Assembly: GCA_009928785.1 (NCBI GenBank)
Contig: SABY01000003.1
Location: 1-64,000, forward strand
Length of the DNA: 64,000 nt
From: Clostridia bacterium
GTDB lineage: Bacteria > Bacteroidota > Bacteroidia > Bacteroidales > 4484-276
Direction: 5' to 3'
Part shown: piece after piece, positions 47,901 through 57,769 of the stretch
Position numbering within the stretch: position 1 is the first letter of the stretch
Layout: every line of letters begins with the position of its first letter
The notes under the pieces: model-generated
Told to the model about the DNA's origin: nothing
Database searches by the model: none
The model's input: the letters and a program-made list of their open reading frames with translations, nothing else
Position numbers and translations under genes: made by a program

Positions 47901-49253
47901 GTGTATGAAGACGAAGCCAATACAAAATACAACGACTGGCGTATGTCGCTTGACCCGCCGCAACCCTGGGATGCGAATCAAAATTATGAAAAGTTGATTG
48001 GTGGTATCTGGTCACCGTATTCGCTTACGGCTGATATCGCCGACATCGATATAGGTCCGGCTTATAACTTCCTCTCTCGCGACAAAGCCAAACTGGATTT
48101 TCTGGCCAGCGTGGATGTGGTAGTTACGGCTGATAAATCCAAATGGACACGTTGTCCGGTTCTCGAAACATGCCCTGACCTTAACCTGGCAGAAGGCCGT
48201 GCTAAACAGCTCTATCTGCGCGAGGCACCGTCGATTGATAAAGATGGCAACTTTGCCGCAAGCATGGATATGCCTGATAGCGATAATCCCGACGATCCTA
48301 ACTATATTTCTGCAAAAGGTATGGGTTGGTTCCCCGGATACGCTATCAATATCGAAACTGGTGAGCGCCTCAACGTGATGTATGGCGAAAACTCATGGCT
48401 TAGTGGCGACAACGGCCGCGACATGAAATGGAATCCATCCAACAGATTCACCGACAACAACGGCATCCCTGTATTTGGCGGCATGCACTATCTCTACATT
48501 ATGAATCCTACCCGTGTTAATTATGTTGAAAACATCTTCAACTTCCCGGCTTACGATGCAGGTCGTTATTACCGCGATTCATTGGTAGGCGTTGGTATTG
48601 CCAATGGTGGTTTGCCTGATAACGTCCGTCTATCGGGAGTTTTTGCCAGCACGCTATGGGTCAACATTCCTGTAATGGTCGATTCGGTATGGCTGCCCGA
48701 AGGCAACGATGCCCACGTTAAGATAAGAGTTGCCAAACCATACCGCCGTTATTTCTCTGAACAGCCGCTGAATCCTAACAATCCGAAGGAAGCCAACAAC
48801 TTCTATCCGATGTTTAAGTTCAACACTGATGCTTTCCAACCTGTCGAATTTTCGCCGGAAGCCAACAATAAGTATCTCGACATGATCTCGGTTGTTCCCA
48901 ATCCTTATTATGCTTACGCTGATGGCCCCGGATACGAACGCAACCAGCTCGATACACGCGTGAAGATTACCAACATTCCCGAGCGGTGTGTAGTTACAAT
49001 CTACAATATTTCCGGAACACTTATCAGGCAATACAATGTAGATAAGACAGGAGTGAACAATCCTTCGTCATCTACCAACGGCGTAGAAACCGATGCAAAG
49101 ACTTCGATTGATTGGGATTTGAAAAACTTTGCCGGTATTCCTATTGCCAGCGGGCTTTATCTGATCCATGTGAAAGAAACCGGTGGCCGTTATGGCGAGC
49201 GGGTTGTGAAATGGTTTGGTGCAATGCGACCCATCGACCTGAATACTTTCTAA
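44934..49253 (+). CDS. Large exported protein (1439 aa) with C-terminal FlgD/T9SS-like beta domain; function unknown
   Basis: Signal peptide 'LLIFSVILMTAPGSFAEE'; 'NNIRARINTGGDMWWNF', 'ASLWIGGVDVNGQLKLAAQRYR'; C-terminus 'VVPNPYYAYADGPGYERNQLDTRVKITNIPERCVVTIYNISGTLIRQY...WDLKNFAGIPIASGLYLIHVKE'. Confidence 0.75.
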   Translation: MRYILQTLLIFSVILMTAPGSFAEEQPNVETQKLKAGAAGCSPGGAFAFLDVNNIRARINTGGDMWWNFDVGQYYVPANTLQTSMFSASLWIGGVDVNGQLKLAAQRYRQVGIDYWPGPISRIDASIDAETCAQYDKLFMMTRAEVDDFVAWSTSADPAEEFPDYSIPESILNWPAHGDESLGQSYYLAPFVDVNFNGEYEPRQGDYPYYDIDNSLCRTQTPTMDADYYYGNEPDNWKYGILADQVVKGDQTLWWVFNDKGNIHTETSGAPIGLEIRAQAFGFATNDEVNNMTFYSYEIINRSTFKLTNTYFSQWVDTDLGYAWDDYVGCDVGRGLGYCYNGNAVDGTGQVEAYGDQPPAIGVDFFQGPYMDPDGIDNPKYQYVINGNGDTTSRIQICDISINGVNFGDGIIDNERFGMRRYVYHNNTSANQATTDPATAPEYYNYLRGIWKDNTKMEYGGTAHISDPKAVGPTTDFMFPGDTDPCNWGTGGVPPNDGFNQNGKYWTERTENNQPGDRRFMQSAGPFDLEAGAVNYITVGIPWARATSGGAWASVLLLRVVDDKAQALFDNCFKVLDGPSAPDISFLELDKKLVVNISNRKGSNNFMEGYSEIDPNIQLLEDTTGNRTKAQEDSLKTYRFEGYQIYQLRRPDVSVESLNDPDLVRLVAQFDKKNGVTRLINYNLDRSIGATVPVVEVEGGDEGISHTFEITSDAFAEKDPKLVNHKQYYFLALAYAYNEYAPYSQDPGIENGLYGQKKPYLAGRKNIKVYTAIPHKIVDGKVLNSTYGDRFEITRLQGHGNGGFGLELKQSVVDEIMSKPPIRYTWDPARNGYVTNDTIGSDSYPMAYNLDYTINHGPLNVKVINPLDVRAGEFTLRFVDVKHPSSTNSQGEVTITDSLTILRANWILTDEYGNTWHSDTAIDVRNEQVIPELGLSIDIVQIAAPGKSLSVNNGLISATMSFDDSSQIWLFGVPDIDVPRSAFNWIRSGVYEDEANTKYNDWRMSLDPPQPWDANQNYEKLIGGIWSPYSLTADIADIDIGPAYNFLSRDKAKLDFLASVDVVVTADKSKWTRCPVLETCPDLNLAEGRAKQLYLREAPSIDKDGNFAASMDMPDSDNPDDPNYISAKGMGWFPGYAINIETGERLNVMYGENSWLSGDNGRDMKWNPSNRFTDNNGIPVFGGMHYLYIMNPTRVNYVENIFNFPAYDAGRYYRDSLVGVGIANGGLPDNVRLSGVFASTLWVNIPVMVDSVWLPEGNDAHVKIRVAKPYRRYFSEQPLNPNNPKEANNFYPMFKFNTDAFQPVEFSPEANNKYLDMISVVPNPYYAYADGPGYERNQLDTRVKITNIPERCVVTIYNISGTLIRQYNVDKTGVNNPSSSTNGVETDAKTSIDWDLKNFAGIPIASGLYLIHVKETGGRYGERVVKWFGAMRPIDLNTF

Positions 49254-49297
49254 ACGATACTGTTAGCAATTTGTAAGAACGAATAAAATTTCAAAGC

Positions 49298-50365
49298 ATG
49301 AAAAATATTTATAGATACATCTTCACAGTCTTTGTAGCTGCAATGCTAATAATACCTTCGGCAGACACCTTTGCCGGGAATAAAGACCGTTCGGGGCAGG
49401 CCGGAGCTTCAGAACTGCTCATCAACCCGTGGGCCGGCAGCTCAGGATGGGGCGGAGCCAATGTGGCTTGTGCCCGTGGACTGGAAGCCTTGTTTACCAA
49501 CGTAGCCGGAACAGCTTTTACCAATCGTACCGAACTGATTTTTGCCAATACCGATTATCTGAAAGGCGCTGATGTGAACATCATGAATTTTGGTATTTCA
49601 CAGCGGATTGGCGAAACCGGAGCACTCACCATTGCAATCATGGCGATGGGTTTTGGCGATATATCCCGTACCACCATCACCAACCCCGACCCTACTGACG
49701 CCTCCATTGGTACTTACAGCCCCAGCCTGCTCAACATTAATATTGCCTATGCCAAGGCTTTTTCTAACAGTATTTATGGTGGTTTTAATATCAAAATTAT
49801 TTCCGAATCTATTGCCGACATGAGTGCCCAGGGTATAGCAATTGATGCTGGTATCCAGTATGTCACCGGTGAGATGGAGAATATCAAATTTGGTATTTCG
49901 CTCAAAAACGTGGGACCAACCATGAAGTTCTCCGGCGACGGATTAACTTTCCGCGGATTCTACACGCCTTTCTCTACTACTTCGCCTACTTTCGAGCAGC
50001 GGGTTTCTGATTTCGAGCTGCCGGCACAGTTGATGATTGGTGGTGCTTACGATTTCCTATTTGGCGAAAGCCGGTTTACACTGGCAGGAGCATTTATCTC
50101 CAACTCCTTCACCAAAGACCAGGTAACGCTGGGTGGCGAGTTCTCGTTGCGAAAATACCTTGTGCTGCGTGCTGGCTATACCTACGAAGAAGGCATTACC
50201 ACAAAGGCCGACCGCACCTCTGTATTTACCGGCCCCAGCGCTGGCATTTCGGTTCAGATACCGCTTAACAAAGAAAAAGGAAGCATCTTTGCAGTAGATT
50301 ATTCCTACCGCGACACCGACCCATTCGATGGCGTTCATACCATCGGTGCACGCATCAGCTTGTAA
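49298..50365 (+). CDS. PorV/PorQ family outer-membrane protein
   Basis: Signal peptide; 'AGASELLINPWAGSSGWGGANVACARGLEALFTNVAGTAF', 'NIKFGISLKNVGPTMKF', barrel, C-terminal 'GVHTIGARISL'. Confidence 0.85.
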   Translation: MKNIYRYIFTVFVAAMLIIPSADTFAGNKDRSGQAGASELLINPWAGSSGWGGANVACARGLEALFTNVAGTAFTNRTELIFANTDYLKGADVNIMNFGISQRIGETGALTIAIMAMGFGDISRTTITNPDPTDASIGTYSPSLLNINIAYAKAFSNSIYGGFNIKIISESIADMSAQGIAIDAGIQYVTGEMENIKFGISLKNVGPTMKFSGDGLTFRGFYTPFSTTSPTFEQRVSDFELPAQLMIGGAYDFLFGESRFTLAGAFISNSFTKDQVTLGGEFSLRKYLVLRAGYTYEEGITTKADRTSVFTGPSAGISVQIPLNKEKGSIFAVDYSYRDTDPFDGVHTIGARISL

Positions 50366-50414
50366 AAAAAGTTGTAGCGGAGCAGAAAAGTTCTATATTT
50401 GCACCCACATTTTA

Positions 50415-50441
50415 AGGCCCTTTTTTCGGAAAGGGTCTTTT
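50415..50441 (+). terminator. Rho-independent terminator before greA
   Basis: ggcccttttttcggaaagggtc followed by T-run. Confidence 0.65.
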
Positions 50442-50482
50442 TATATTTTTAATCACCAACAAATTTAAATGGCAATATCGAT

Positions 50483-50956
50483 ATGTCAGGGATAAAGTAT
50501 TATAGTGAGGAAGGGCTGAAAAAGCTAAACAACGAATTGCATCGCATGGTAATGGTAGATCGCCCGGAGGCGTCGCGGCAAATTGCCGAAGCACGCGACA
50601 AAGGTGATCTTTCGGAAAACGCTGAATACGACGCTGCCAAAGAAGCACAAGGCATGCTTGAGATGAAAATATCCAAACTCGAAGAAACCATCCGCAACGC
50701 GCGCATCATCGACGAATCGAAACTCGATACCAGCAAGGTGCTCATACTTTCGCACGTTACCATGCGCAATCTGAAAAACAATGCCACGATGAAATACAAC
50801 ATCGTACCCGAAAGCGAAGCCGATCTTAAAAATGGAAAGCTGTCAGTAAATTCACCCATTGCCAAAGGATTGCTTGGCAAGCGGATTGGCGACATAGCTG
50901 AGATTCAGGTTCCCGCCGGGACTATTAGTTTTGAAATTGTCGAAATTACCAGATAA
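50483..50956 (+). CDS. greA: Transcription elongation factor GreA
   Basis: 'YYSEEGLKKLNNELHRMVMVDRPEASRQIAEARDKGDLSENAEYDAAKEAQGMLEMKISKLE', 'SVNSPIAKGLLGKRIGDIAEIQVPAG'. Confidence 0.95.
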   Translation: MSGIKYYSEEGLKKLNNELHRMVMVDRPEASRQIAEARDKGDLSENAEYDAAKEAQGMLEMKISKLEETIRNARIIDESKLDTSKVLILSHVTMRNLKNNATMKYNIVPESEADLKNGKLSVNSPIAKGLLGKRIGDIAEIQVPAGTISFEIVEITR

Positions 50957-50980
50957 GCAGCCTTTTGGCTACCAATGGAT

Positions 50981-51019
50981 ATTGCCAAACGCTTTTCGCA
51001 GGTTTGGCAATTTTTTTTT
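50981..51019 (+). terminator. Rho-independent terminator after greA
   Basis: attgccaaac...gtttggcaat followed by T9. Confidence 0.8.
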
Positions 51020-51068
51020 GATTTTGTTACTTTTGCTCATTGTATTCATCACCATAAAATAATTGATT

Positions 51069-51461
51069 ATGAGCACCATTTTTACAAAAATTGTCCACGG
51101 CGATATTCCATCGTACAAAATTGCCGAAGACGAAAACTACTTCGCTTTCCTGGATATCAACCCATTGGCAAAAGGTCATACACTGGTAATTCCTAAAAGG
51201 GAAATCAACTACATCTTCGACATCGACGATGAAATGCTGGGCGGCATGATGGTTTTTGCCAAGAAAGTAGCCCGTGCTGTCGAAAAGGTAGTTCCTTGCA
51301 AGCGCATGGGTATTACCGTTTTGGGACTGGAGGTTCCGCATGCACACATCCACTTGGTCCCGATCAACAGCATTTTTGATATCGACTTTAGCAAAGAAAA
51401 ATTAAAACTTACCGCCGAAGAGTTTGAAAAGCTTGCTGCCGATATTCGCGCACAGCTATAG
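51069..51461 (+). CDS. HIT family protein
   Basis: 'STIFTKIVHGDIPSYKIAEDENYFAFLDINPLAKGHTLVIPKRE', 'GLEVPHAHIHLVPI' (HxHxH). Confidence 0.93.
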   Translation: MSTIFTKIVHGDIPSYKIAEDENYFAFLDINPLAKGHTLVIPKREINYIFDIDDEMLGGMMVFAKKVARAVEKVVPCKRMGITVLGLEVPHAHIHLVPINSIFDIDFSKEKLKLTAEEFEKLAADIRAQL

Positions 51462-51632
51462 GCCACAGTCCCGCCATTAATGCACCTACGAACAAAGTAC
51501 AATCGTTGACAACCGTTCAAAACAATTTCAGGTGATTCCGGGAGTTTTATTTTTTGAGTTTTAAAAATTGGAGTTTATTTGGATTTTGTGATCTGTTTTA
51601 TTGAGATTTGTGAGTGTAGTATAAAAACTCAA

Positions 51633-51704
51633 AAACTTCTGATTTTTAGTCCTTTTTACCCCTGATTCGCCAGCCGCGGAAGAAGTACTAAAAATCAGAA
51701 GTTT
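51633..51704. repeat. Inverted repeat: 18-bp perfect arms (aaacttctgatttttagt / actaaaaatcagaagttt) around a 36-nt loop
   Basis: Arms at 51633-51650 and 51687-51704; followed by palindrome ccccttaagggg (51713-51724). Confidence 0.85.
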
Positions 51705-51760
51705 GGAAAAGTCCCCTTAAGGGGATTTAGGGGTCTTATGGCTTTTTAGACTGGACTCAT

Positions 51761-51835
51761 TTGTTTTAATGTGATTTGTTTTAATGTGATTTGTTTTAAT
51801 GTGATTTGTTTTATTGAGATTTGTTTTATTGTAAT
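51761..51835. repeat. Five tandem 15-bp units (ttgttttaatgtgat) immediately upstream of nadB
   Basis: Units at 51761, 51776, 51791 identical; 51806 and 51821 diverged. Confidence 0.9.
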
Positions 51836-51852
51836 TTGGAATTTAATAATGT

Positions 51853-53457
51853 ATGCGTCGAAAGTTTGATTTTCTGGTAGTAGGGTCCGGCATCGCCGGG
51901 TTGAGTTATGCGCTAAAGGTGGCGCAGCAAGGTACCGTAGCTATCATTACTAAGGCGGGCGCTACCGATACTGCTACGCGTTACGCGCAGGGCGGCATTG
52001 CGGCAGTTACCTACACACCCGATACTTACGAAAAACATATCAAAGATACCCTCATCGCAGGCGATGAACTCAACGATGAAAACATTGTGCGCATTACCAT
52101 CACCGAAAGCAGCGAGCGCATCAAAGAACTGATAGCGTGGGGGACACGATTCGACAAAACCACTTCCGGGCAATTTGATCTGGGACGCGAAGGCGGCCAC
52201 AGCGAGAAACGCGTACTACACCATAAAGATAGTACAGGCTTGGAAATTCAACAGGTGCTCTTGCATCAGGCACGACAGAATCCCAACATCGAAATCTACG
52301 AAGATTATTTTACCATCGACATTATTACACAGCATCACCTGCACGAGGAGGTGACCCGCCGCCGCGACGACATTACTTGTTTTGGGGCATACGTGCTGGA
52401 TGTTAAAAGCAACGAAATCCATACCTTTCTGGCCAAAACTACCATGCTGGCAACAGGTGGTGCCGGCAACGTTTACGCTACTACCACCAATCCGCGTGTG
52501 GCCACCGGCGACGGTGTGGCAATGGTATATCGTGCCAAAGGCGCAGTAGAGAAAATGGAGTTTATTCAGTTTCATCCTACAGCGCTTTACAATACCAAAG
52601 AATCGCCTTCATTTTTGATAACGGAAGCTTTGCGCGGCTTTGGTGCCGTGCTCAAAAATGGGGCAGGCGAGGAGTTTATGCAAAAGTATGATGCGCGTGC
52701 CTCGCTGGCACCACGCGACATAGTGGCGCGTGCCATCGACAACGAAATGAAACTTTCGGGCGACGACTTCCTTTATCTCGACTGCCGTCACCTCGACAAA
52801 AACGAGCTTATCAATCATTTCCCGACTATTTATGCCAAATGCCTGACCATCGGCATCGACATCGCGCGCGACCTGATTCCGGTAGTTCCGGCAGCGCATT
52901 ATACCTGTGGCGGAATAAAAACTGACGCCCATGGCCGCAGCTCCATCAATCGGCTGTATGCCAGCGGCGAGTGTGCTTCTACGGGTTTGCATGGCGCCAA
53001 TCGGTTGGCCTCCAACTCGCTGCTCGAGTCGTTGGTATTTTCGCATCGCGCCAGTGTGGATGCCATAGCTCGTATCAACGCTATCCAATACCGCGACGAC
53101 ATCCCCGACTGGAATGCCGAAGGCACGGTGCTCAACGAGGAGATGATCCTCATCACCCAGAGCCTGAAAGACCTGCAGGCCATCATGAGTAGTTACGTTG
53201 GTATAGTGCGAAGCAATCTTCGCCTGAAGCGTGCCTTCGATCGCCTGGAAATTATTTACTGCGAAACAGAAGAATTGTACGAGAAATCAATTCTTACGGT
53301 TAAAATCTGTGAGCTACGAAACCTTATTAATGTTGCCTATCTGATTATAAAAATGGCCATGCAGCGCAAGGAGAGCCGTGGGTTGCATTATTCACTCGAT
53401 TATCCGCGCACGCGCCCATTGGATGCCGGGTCTTCCATAAACCGTCACGATGAATAA
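51853..53457 (+). CDS. nadB: L-aspartate oxidase
   Basis: '[30 protein letters not shown]', '[11 protein letters not shown]', '[21 protein letters not shown]', '[11 protein letters not shown]', '[44 protein letters not shown]'. Confidence 0.96.
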   Translation: MRRKFDFLVVGSGIAGLSYALKVAQQGTVAIITKAGATDTATRYAQGGIAAVTYTPDTYEKHIKDTLIAGDELNDENIVRITITESSERIKELIAWGTRFDKTTSGQFDLGREGGHSEKRVLHHKDSTGLEIQQVLLHQARQNPNIEIYEDYFTIDIITQHHLHEEVTRRRDDITCFGAYVLDVKSNEIHTFLAKTTMLATGGAGNVYATTTNPRVATGDGVAMVYRAKGAVEKMEFIQFHPTALYNTKESPSFLITEALRGFGAVLKNGAGEEFMQKYDARASLAPRDIVARAIDNEMKLSGDDFLYLDCRHLDKNELINHFPTIYAKCLTIGIDIARDLIPVVPAAHYTCGGIKTDAHGRSSINRLYASGECASTGLHGANRLASNSLLESLVFSHRASVDAIARINAIQYRDDIPDWNAEGTVLNEEMILITQSLKDLQAIMSSYVGIVRSNLRLKRAFDRLEIIYCETEELYEKSILTVKICELRNLINVAYLIIKMAMQRKESRGLHYSLDYPRTRPLDAGSSINRHDE

Positions 53458-54181
53458 AGAGGAATTTACGCGCGCACTTGCCGACACATCCACCCTGGGC
53501 AATACTGCTGCCGGATTGGAAGATATTTTAAAACACTTCCCTTACTGCCAGAGCTTGCAGATGCTTTACTTTTTGTGGCTGCTACAGCGCAGCGACATTA
53601 GGTATCACAACAGGTTGCGCGTGGCGGCAGCTTATGTTACAGACCGGGGTGTACTCAAAGATCATGTGGAGCAGCTTGAGCTAATGAATCAGAAATCGGT
53701 AATTGAGCCAGCGCCTGCTGGTGAGATGCCGGAGAATGTGGAGATAGTAAAACCAGAGCTTCAGCCGGGGATAACAGTTGGCTCGCAGCAGGAATTTCCG
53801 GAGGAACCCGGGAAAAAGGATGAAGCGGATGAAAATTTTTTGGATGACACCCTTGCTGACAATACGGCTGAAACAGTGGAAAAACCACTTCCGACGATGC
53901 ACCAAAAATCGAAAGCCGAGCTTATCGATAAGTTTATCAAGAACGCCCCACGTTTGCGCACGAGCCGCGATTTCTTCAATCCTAACGATTATGCCAAATC
54001 CAGCACCATCGACCGCGACGACATCATCAGCGAAACACTGGCTTTGATTTACCTCAAGCAAGGCAACCATGAAAAAGCAATTAAAATTTATGAGAAATTA
54101 ATTTTGAAAGTTCCGGGGAAAAGTACTTACTTTGCAGCCCAAATTGAAAAAATTAAGAAAAATTCTAATCTAAATAATTGA
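53450..54181 (+). CDS. Hypothetical protein with C-terminal TPR-like segment
   Basis: Overlaps nadB stop; '[48 protein letters not shown]'. Confidence 0.75.
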   Translation: MNKEEFTRALADTSTLGNTAAGLEDILKHFPYCQSLQMLYFLWLLQRSDIRYHNRLRVAAAYVTDRGVLKDHVEQLELMNQKSVIEPAPAGEMPENVEIVKPELQPGITVGSQQEFPEEPGKKDEADENFLDDTLADNTAETVEKPLPTMHQKSKAELIDKFIKNAPRLRTSRDFFNPNDYAKSSTIDRDDIISETLALIYLKQGNHEKAIKIYEKLILKVPGKSTYFAAQIEKIKKNSNLNN

Positions 54182-54185
54182 TATT

Positions 54186-54545
54186 ATGGCTTTTTACAAC
54201 TTTATGACGGTACTTTTGCTCATCGTTGCTGTGCTGATAGTTTTGGTGGTGTTGGTGCAAAATTCAAAAGGTGGCGGCCTGGCAAGCAACTTTGCAGGAT
54301 CGAATCAATACATGGGCGTGCGCAAAACTGCCGACTTCCTCGAAAAAGCTACCTGGACACTGGCCATCGCCATGGTGGTGATTGTTTTGGGAACGTCCAA
54401 AATCATCCCCAAATACCAGACTACCAATGTTGAAACACAATCTGAGATTAATGTAAATGCGCTTCCCGTGCCTACCCAACCCTTTAATCCGGCCGGCACC
54501 GAGCAAACGCCTCCCGATGAGGGTGGTCAGCCGGAAGCTGAATAG
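54186..54545 (+). CDS. secG: Preprotein translocase subunit SecG
   Basis: 'VLIVLVVLVQNSKGGGLASNFAGSNQYMGVRKTADFLEKATWTLAIAMVVIVL'. Confidence 0.92.
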   Translation: MAFYNFMTVLLLIVAVLIVLVVLVQNSKGGGLASNFAGSNQYMGVRKTADFLEKATWTLAIAMVVIVLGTSKIIPKYQTTNVETQSEINVNALPVPTQPFNPAGTEQTPPDEGGQPEAE

Positions 54546-54579
54546 TCGCTCTTGTAAATAAAAGAAAACATATTTTTGA

Positions 54580-54619
54580 AAATGTCAGGTTGTCACCAAG
54601 CAGTCTGACATTTTTTTTT
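54580..54619 (+). terminator. Rho-independent terminator after secG
   Basis: aaatgtcag...ctgacattt followed by T-run. Confidence 0.75.
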
Positions 54620-54841
54620 GAGGAGTTTTGCCGAAGCACTTTTGGAAGAGCATGGGCAAAACAATGTAAATCCGCAAAACCTGGCCTGCCTGTCAGGTAA
54701 ACCTGACAAGATGAACAACTAAAGAGGTAGAAACCCCTAAAAAATGCTTTGGCACAAAATCTGATTTGGTGCGCACCATTCGATAATTCACAAACAAATA
54801 ATCATAATTAAGAAAATTCACAATTAAATACTTTGAAGATT

Positions 54842-55120
54842 ATGGGAAAAATTAACATCAAACCATTGGCCGACCGAGTGCTCATTGAGCCTTCCTCAGC
54901 CGAAGAAAAAACCGCAGGCGGACTCATTATTCCTGACACAGCCAAAGAAAAGCCACAGCGTGGCACCGTGGTAGCTGTTGGCCCCGGAAAAAAAGATGAA
55001 CCAATGACAGTGAAAGAAGGCGATGTGGTGCTATACGGAAAATACGCCGGCACCGAAATCACTATCAACAACACCAACTACCTCATCATGCGCGAGTCGG
55101 ATGTGGTGGCTGTTGTGTAA
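54842..55120 (+). CDS. groES: Co-chaperonin GroES
   Basis: '[70 protein letters not shown]'. Confidence 0.97.
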   Translation: MGKINIKPLADRVLIEPSSAEEKTAGGLIIPDTAKEKPQRGTVVAVGPGKKDEPMTVKEGDVVLYGKYAGTEITINNTNYLIMRESDVVAVV

Positions 55121-55168
55121 GCAATTCAAAATTTTAAATCATTAACTAATTATAAAACAAGAAGAATA

Positions 55169-56809
55169 ATGGCAAAAGATATCATTTTTGATCTCAAAGC
55201 AAGAGATGGCCTGAAGAGAGGTGTTGACGCACTTTCTAATGCTGTAAAAGTTACCCTGGGGCCCAAAGGCCGCAACGTAATTATCGACAAGAGCTACGGT
55301 TCACCGAGCATCACCAAAGACGGCGTTACAGTAGCCAAAGAAATTGAGCTGAAAGACCCTGTCGAAAACATGGGTGCCCAGATGGTGAAAGAAGTGGCCA
55401 GCAAAACCAACGACATAGCCGGCGACGGAACTACCACAGCTACCGTGTTGGCACAATCAATAGTTAGCACCGGACTGAAAAACGTTACCGCCGGCGCCAA
55501 CCCGATGGACCTAAAACGCGGTATCGAAAAAGCTGTTAAAGCGGTTGTCGAAAACCTGCGTCAGCAGTCACAAGAAATTGGCGACAGCTCACAAAAAATT
55601 GAACAGGTAGCTGCCATTTCGGCCAACAACGACAACAATGTTGGTAAACTCATTGCCGACGCAATGGGTAAAGTGAAAAAGGATGGCGTAATTACCGTGG
55701 AAGAAGCCAAAGGCATCGAAACCTATGTGGACGTGGTTGAAGGCATGCAGTTCGACCGCGGCTTTATCTCTCCTTATTTCGTTACCGATACCGAGAAAAT
55801 GGAAGCCGTTTACGAAAGTCCTTACATACTGATTCATGACAAGAAAATTTCTATCATGAAGGACTTGCTTCCAATTCTTGAAAAGGTAGCCCAAACCGGT
55901 CGCCCGCTGTTGATCATTGCCGAGGATGTAGAAACCGAAGCACTGGCTACACTTGTTGTTAACAGGCTGCGTGGCGGACTTAAAGTGGTTGCTGTAAAAG
56001 CTCCCGGCTTTGGCGATCGCCGCAAAGAGATGCTCGAAGACATTGCCATCCTCACCGGTGGTAAAGTGATCAGCGAAGAGCAAGGTTACAAACTCGAAGA
56101 TGCTACCATCGAATATCTCGGTCATGCCGAAAAAGTCACCGTTAATAAAGAAAACACTACTATCGTAAGTGGCAAAGGTGAAAAAGAAAAAATCCATGGT
56201 CGTGTTGGTCAAATAAGAAAACAAATAGAAACCACCACCAGTGATTACGACAAAGAAAAGCTGCAGGAGCGTCTGGCCAAACTGGCTGGCGGGGTTGCTG
56301 TAATCTATGTGGGTGCTGCCAGTGAGGTGGAGATGAAAAGCAAAAAAGACCTTATCGAAGATGCGCTCAACGCAACCCGTGCCGCCATCGAAGAAGGTAT
56401 CATCCCCGGCGGTGGTGTAGCTTATCTGCGCGCCATCGATGCCCTCGACAACATCGATACCGAAAACGACGACGAAGAAACCGGCGTTGCTATCCTGCGC
56501 CGTGCGCTCGAAGAACCATTGCGTCAGATTGTAGAAAATGCAGGCATGGAAGGTTCTGTTGTTGTAAATAAAGTAAAAGAAGGCAAAGGAGATTATGGTT
56601 ACAATGCCCGCACCGAAGTTTACGAAAACCTCTACGATGCAGGTGTAATCGATCCTACCAAAGTAGCGCGCGTTGCCCTCGAAAATGCGGCTTCTATTGC
56701 CGGTATGCTGCTCACCACCGAGTGCGTAATTGCCGACATAAAAGAAGACAAAGCCGACATGATGCCTGGCGGAATGCCTCCTGGCGGCGGTATGGGTGGC
56801 ATGTATTAA
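55169..56809 (+). CDS. groEL: Chaperonin GroEL
   Basis: '[69 protein letters not shown]', C-terminal '[13 protein letters not shown]'. Confidence 0.99.
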   Translation: MAKDIIFDLKARDGLKRGVDALSNAVKVTLGPKGRNVIIDKSYGSPSITKDGVTVAKEIELKDPVENMGAQMVKEVASKTNDIAGDGTTTATVLAQSIVSTGLKNVTAGANPMDLKRGIEKAVKAVVENLRQQSQEIGDSSQKIEQVAAISANNDNNVGKLIADAMGKVKKDGVITVEEAKGIETYVDVVEGMQFDRGFISPYFVTDTEKMEAVYESPYILIHDKKISIMKDLLPILEKVAQTGRPLLIIAEDVETEALATLVVNRLRGGLKVVAVKAPGFGDRRKEMLEDIAILTGGKVISEEQGYKLEDATIEYLGHAEKVTVNKENTTIVSGKGEKEKIHGRVGQIRKQIETTTSDYDKEKLQERLAKLAGGVAVIYVGAASEVEMKSKKDLIEDALNATRAAIEEGIIPGGGVAYLRAIDALDNIDTENDDEETGVAILRRALEEPLRQIVENAGMEGSVVVNKVKEGKGDYGYNARTEVYENLYDAGVIDPTKVARVALENAASIAGMLLTTECVIADIKEDKADMMPGGMPPGGGMGGMY

Positions 56810-56830
56810 TAGATTTTGCCCCACGGCACA

Positions 56831-56864
56831 AAAAAAAGCCCTCCACTCTGGAGGGCTTTTTTTA
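56831..56864 (+). terminator. Bidirectional rho-independent terminator after groEL
   Basis: aaaaaaagccctccactctggagggcttttttt. Confidence 0.88.
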
Positions 56865-56901
56865 TGCAGTAAAATGTCGCTTTCGCTAAATAAATATTGC
56901 G

Positions 56902-57636
56902 CTAAGCCACAAGGCTTTGTACGGCAATGCCGGTAAAAATGGCGATGATAAAACTAATCATGGTTCCCAGCAGGATGTACTCGGCATCTTTCCGGTTTTC
57001 GGGATTGCGGATGTCGCCAAACCGCAGGATGCTCTTGGCAGCAATCAGAAAACCAATTCCGGTAAACTGATGGATGAGCACAAAAGTGAGGATGAGGATG
57101 CGCTCGATCATACCGATCCAGCGGCCTGCATCCGCCAGTCCTTGGTTGTCGGTGATCTGCTGTTGCCAGGGCGCAGTGATCTTGGCAATGAGAAAACCGG
57201 CTGGCCAGATAACAAAAACATAGGCCAGCACTATGGCAAGCACACGCGTATTGGCAAAATAACCCGCCAGGCTATCCAAAATGCTCCAGTCAGGCATAAT
57301 GTACATGTACCACGCGGCAATTATTACCAGCAAATGGATGAACTGATCGGCCACGAAATATTTCAGCGAGTTGTTGGTGTACGATTTCCAAAGATCGGTC
57401 ACCAGATGAGTTACAAGCACAAAGGCCGGAATGAGGAAATTTTGATAATGCCCTGAGAAAAGATAAAGAAGTGCTGCTGCAATTGTAGCGTGCAGATAAA
57501 GCGAACCGGCTCGCCAGTGCCGCTCTCCCCTGGCCACAATCCACGACTTGCGCTGCATTATAAAATCCGCCACCAGATGCGCTATCAGAAGTCGCAGCAA
57601 CAAAGCTATTTGTAGGTCGTCAAATCCTGTCGTCAT
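56902..57636 (-). CDS. DUF3307 domain-containing membrane protein
   Basis: 'LLLRLLIAHLVADFIMQRKSWIVARGERHWRAGSLYLHATIAAALLYLF...LVTHLVTDLWKSY'. Start at MTTGFDDL. Confidence 0.85.
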   Translation of the reverse strand: MTTGFDDLQIALLLRLLIAHLVADFIMQRKSWIVARGERHWRAGSLYLHATIAAALLYLFSGHYQNFLIPAFVLVTHLVTDLWKSYTNNSLKYFVADQFIHLLVIIAAWYMYIMPDWSILDSLAGYFANTRVLAIVLAYVFVIWPAGFLIAKITAPWQQQITDNQGLADAGRWIGMIERILILTFVLIHQFTGIGFLIAAKSILRFGDIRNPENRKDAEYILLGTMISFIIAIFTGIAVQSLVA

Positions 57637-57682
57637 AATTCTTCTTTTTAAGTGCATCCAATTCTTAAAACACATCCCTGGG

Positions 57683-57762
57683 AATTATAACCCCACAGGA
57701 TTATAAAGATCAATTATAACCCCACAGGGTTATAAAAGCCAATTATAACCCCACAGGGTTAT
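57683..57762. repeat. Three 29-bp-period palindromic repeats (aattataaccccacagggttataa)
   Basis: Copies begin at 57683, 57712, 57741; core ttataaccc-caca-gggttataa, first copy has one arm mutation. Confidence 0.93.
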
Positions 57763-57769
57763 AACGTAT

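Noticed and set aside
54691-54708. Palindrome tgtcaggtaaacctgaca upstream of groES as a possible heat-shock (CIRCE-like) operator
   Set aside because: Does not match the CIRCE consensus (TTAGCACTC-N9-GAGTGCTAA); more like a generic dispersed palindrome.
55589-56824. 411-aa minus-strand ORF antisense to groEL
   Set aside because: Shadow ORF; the plus strand encodes unmistakable GroEL and the antisense translation has no recognisable domain.
57683-57762. Possible CRISPR array
   Set aside because: Only three copies, palindromic unit with ~7-bp near-constant spacers and no cas genes; not CRISPR.
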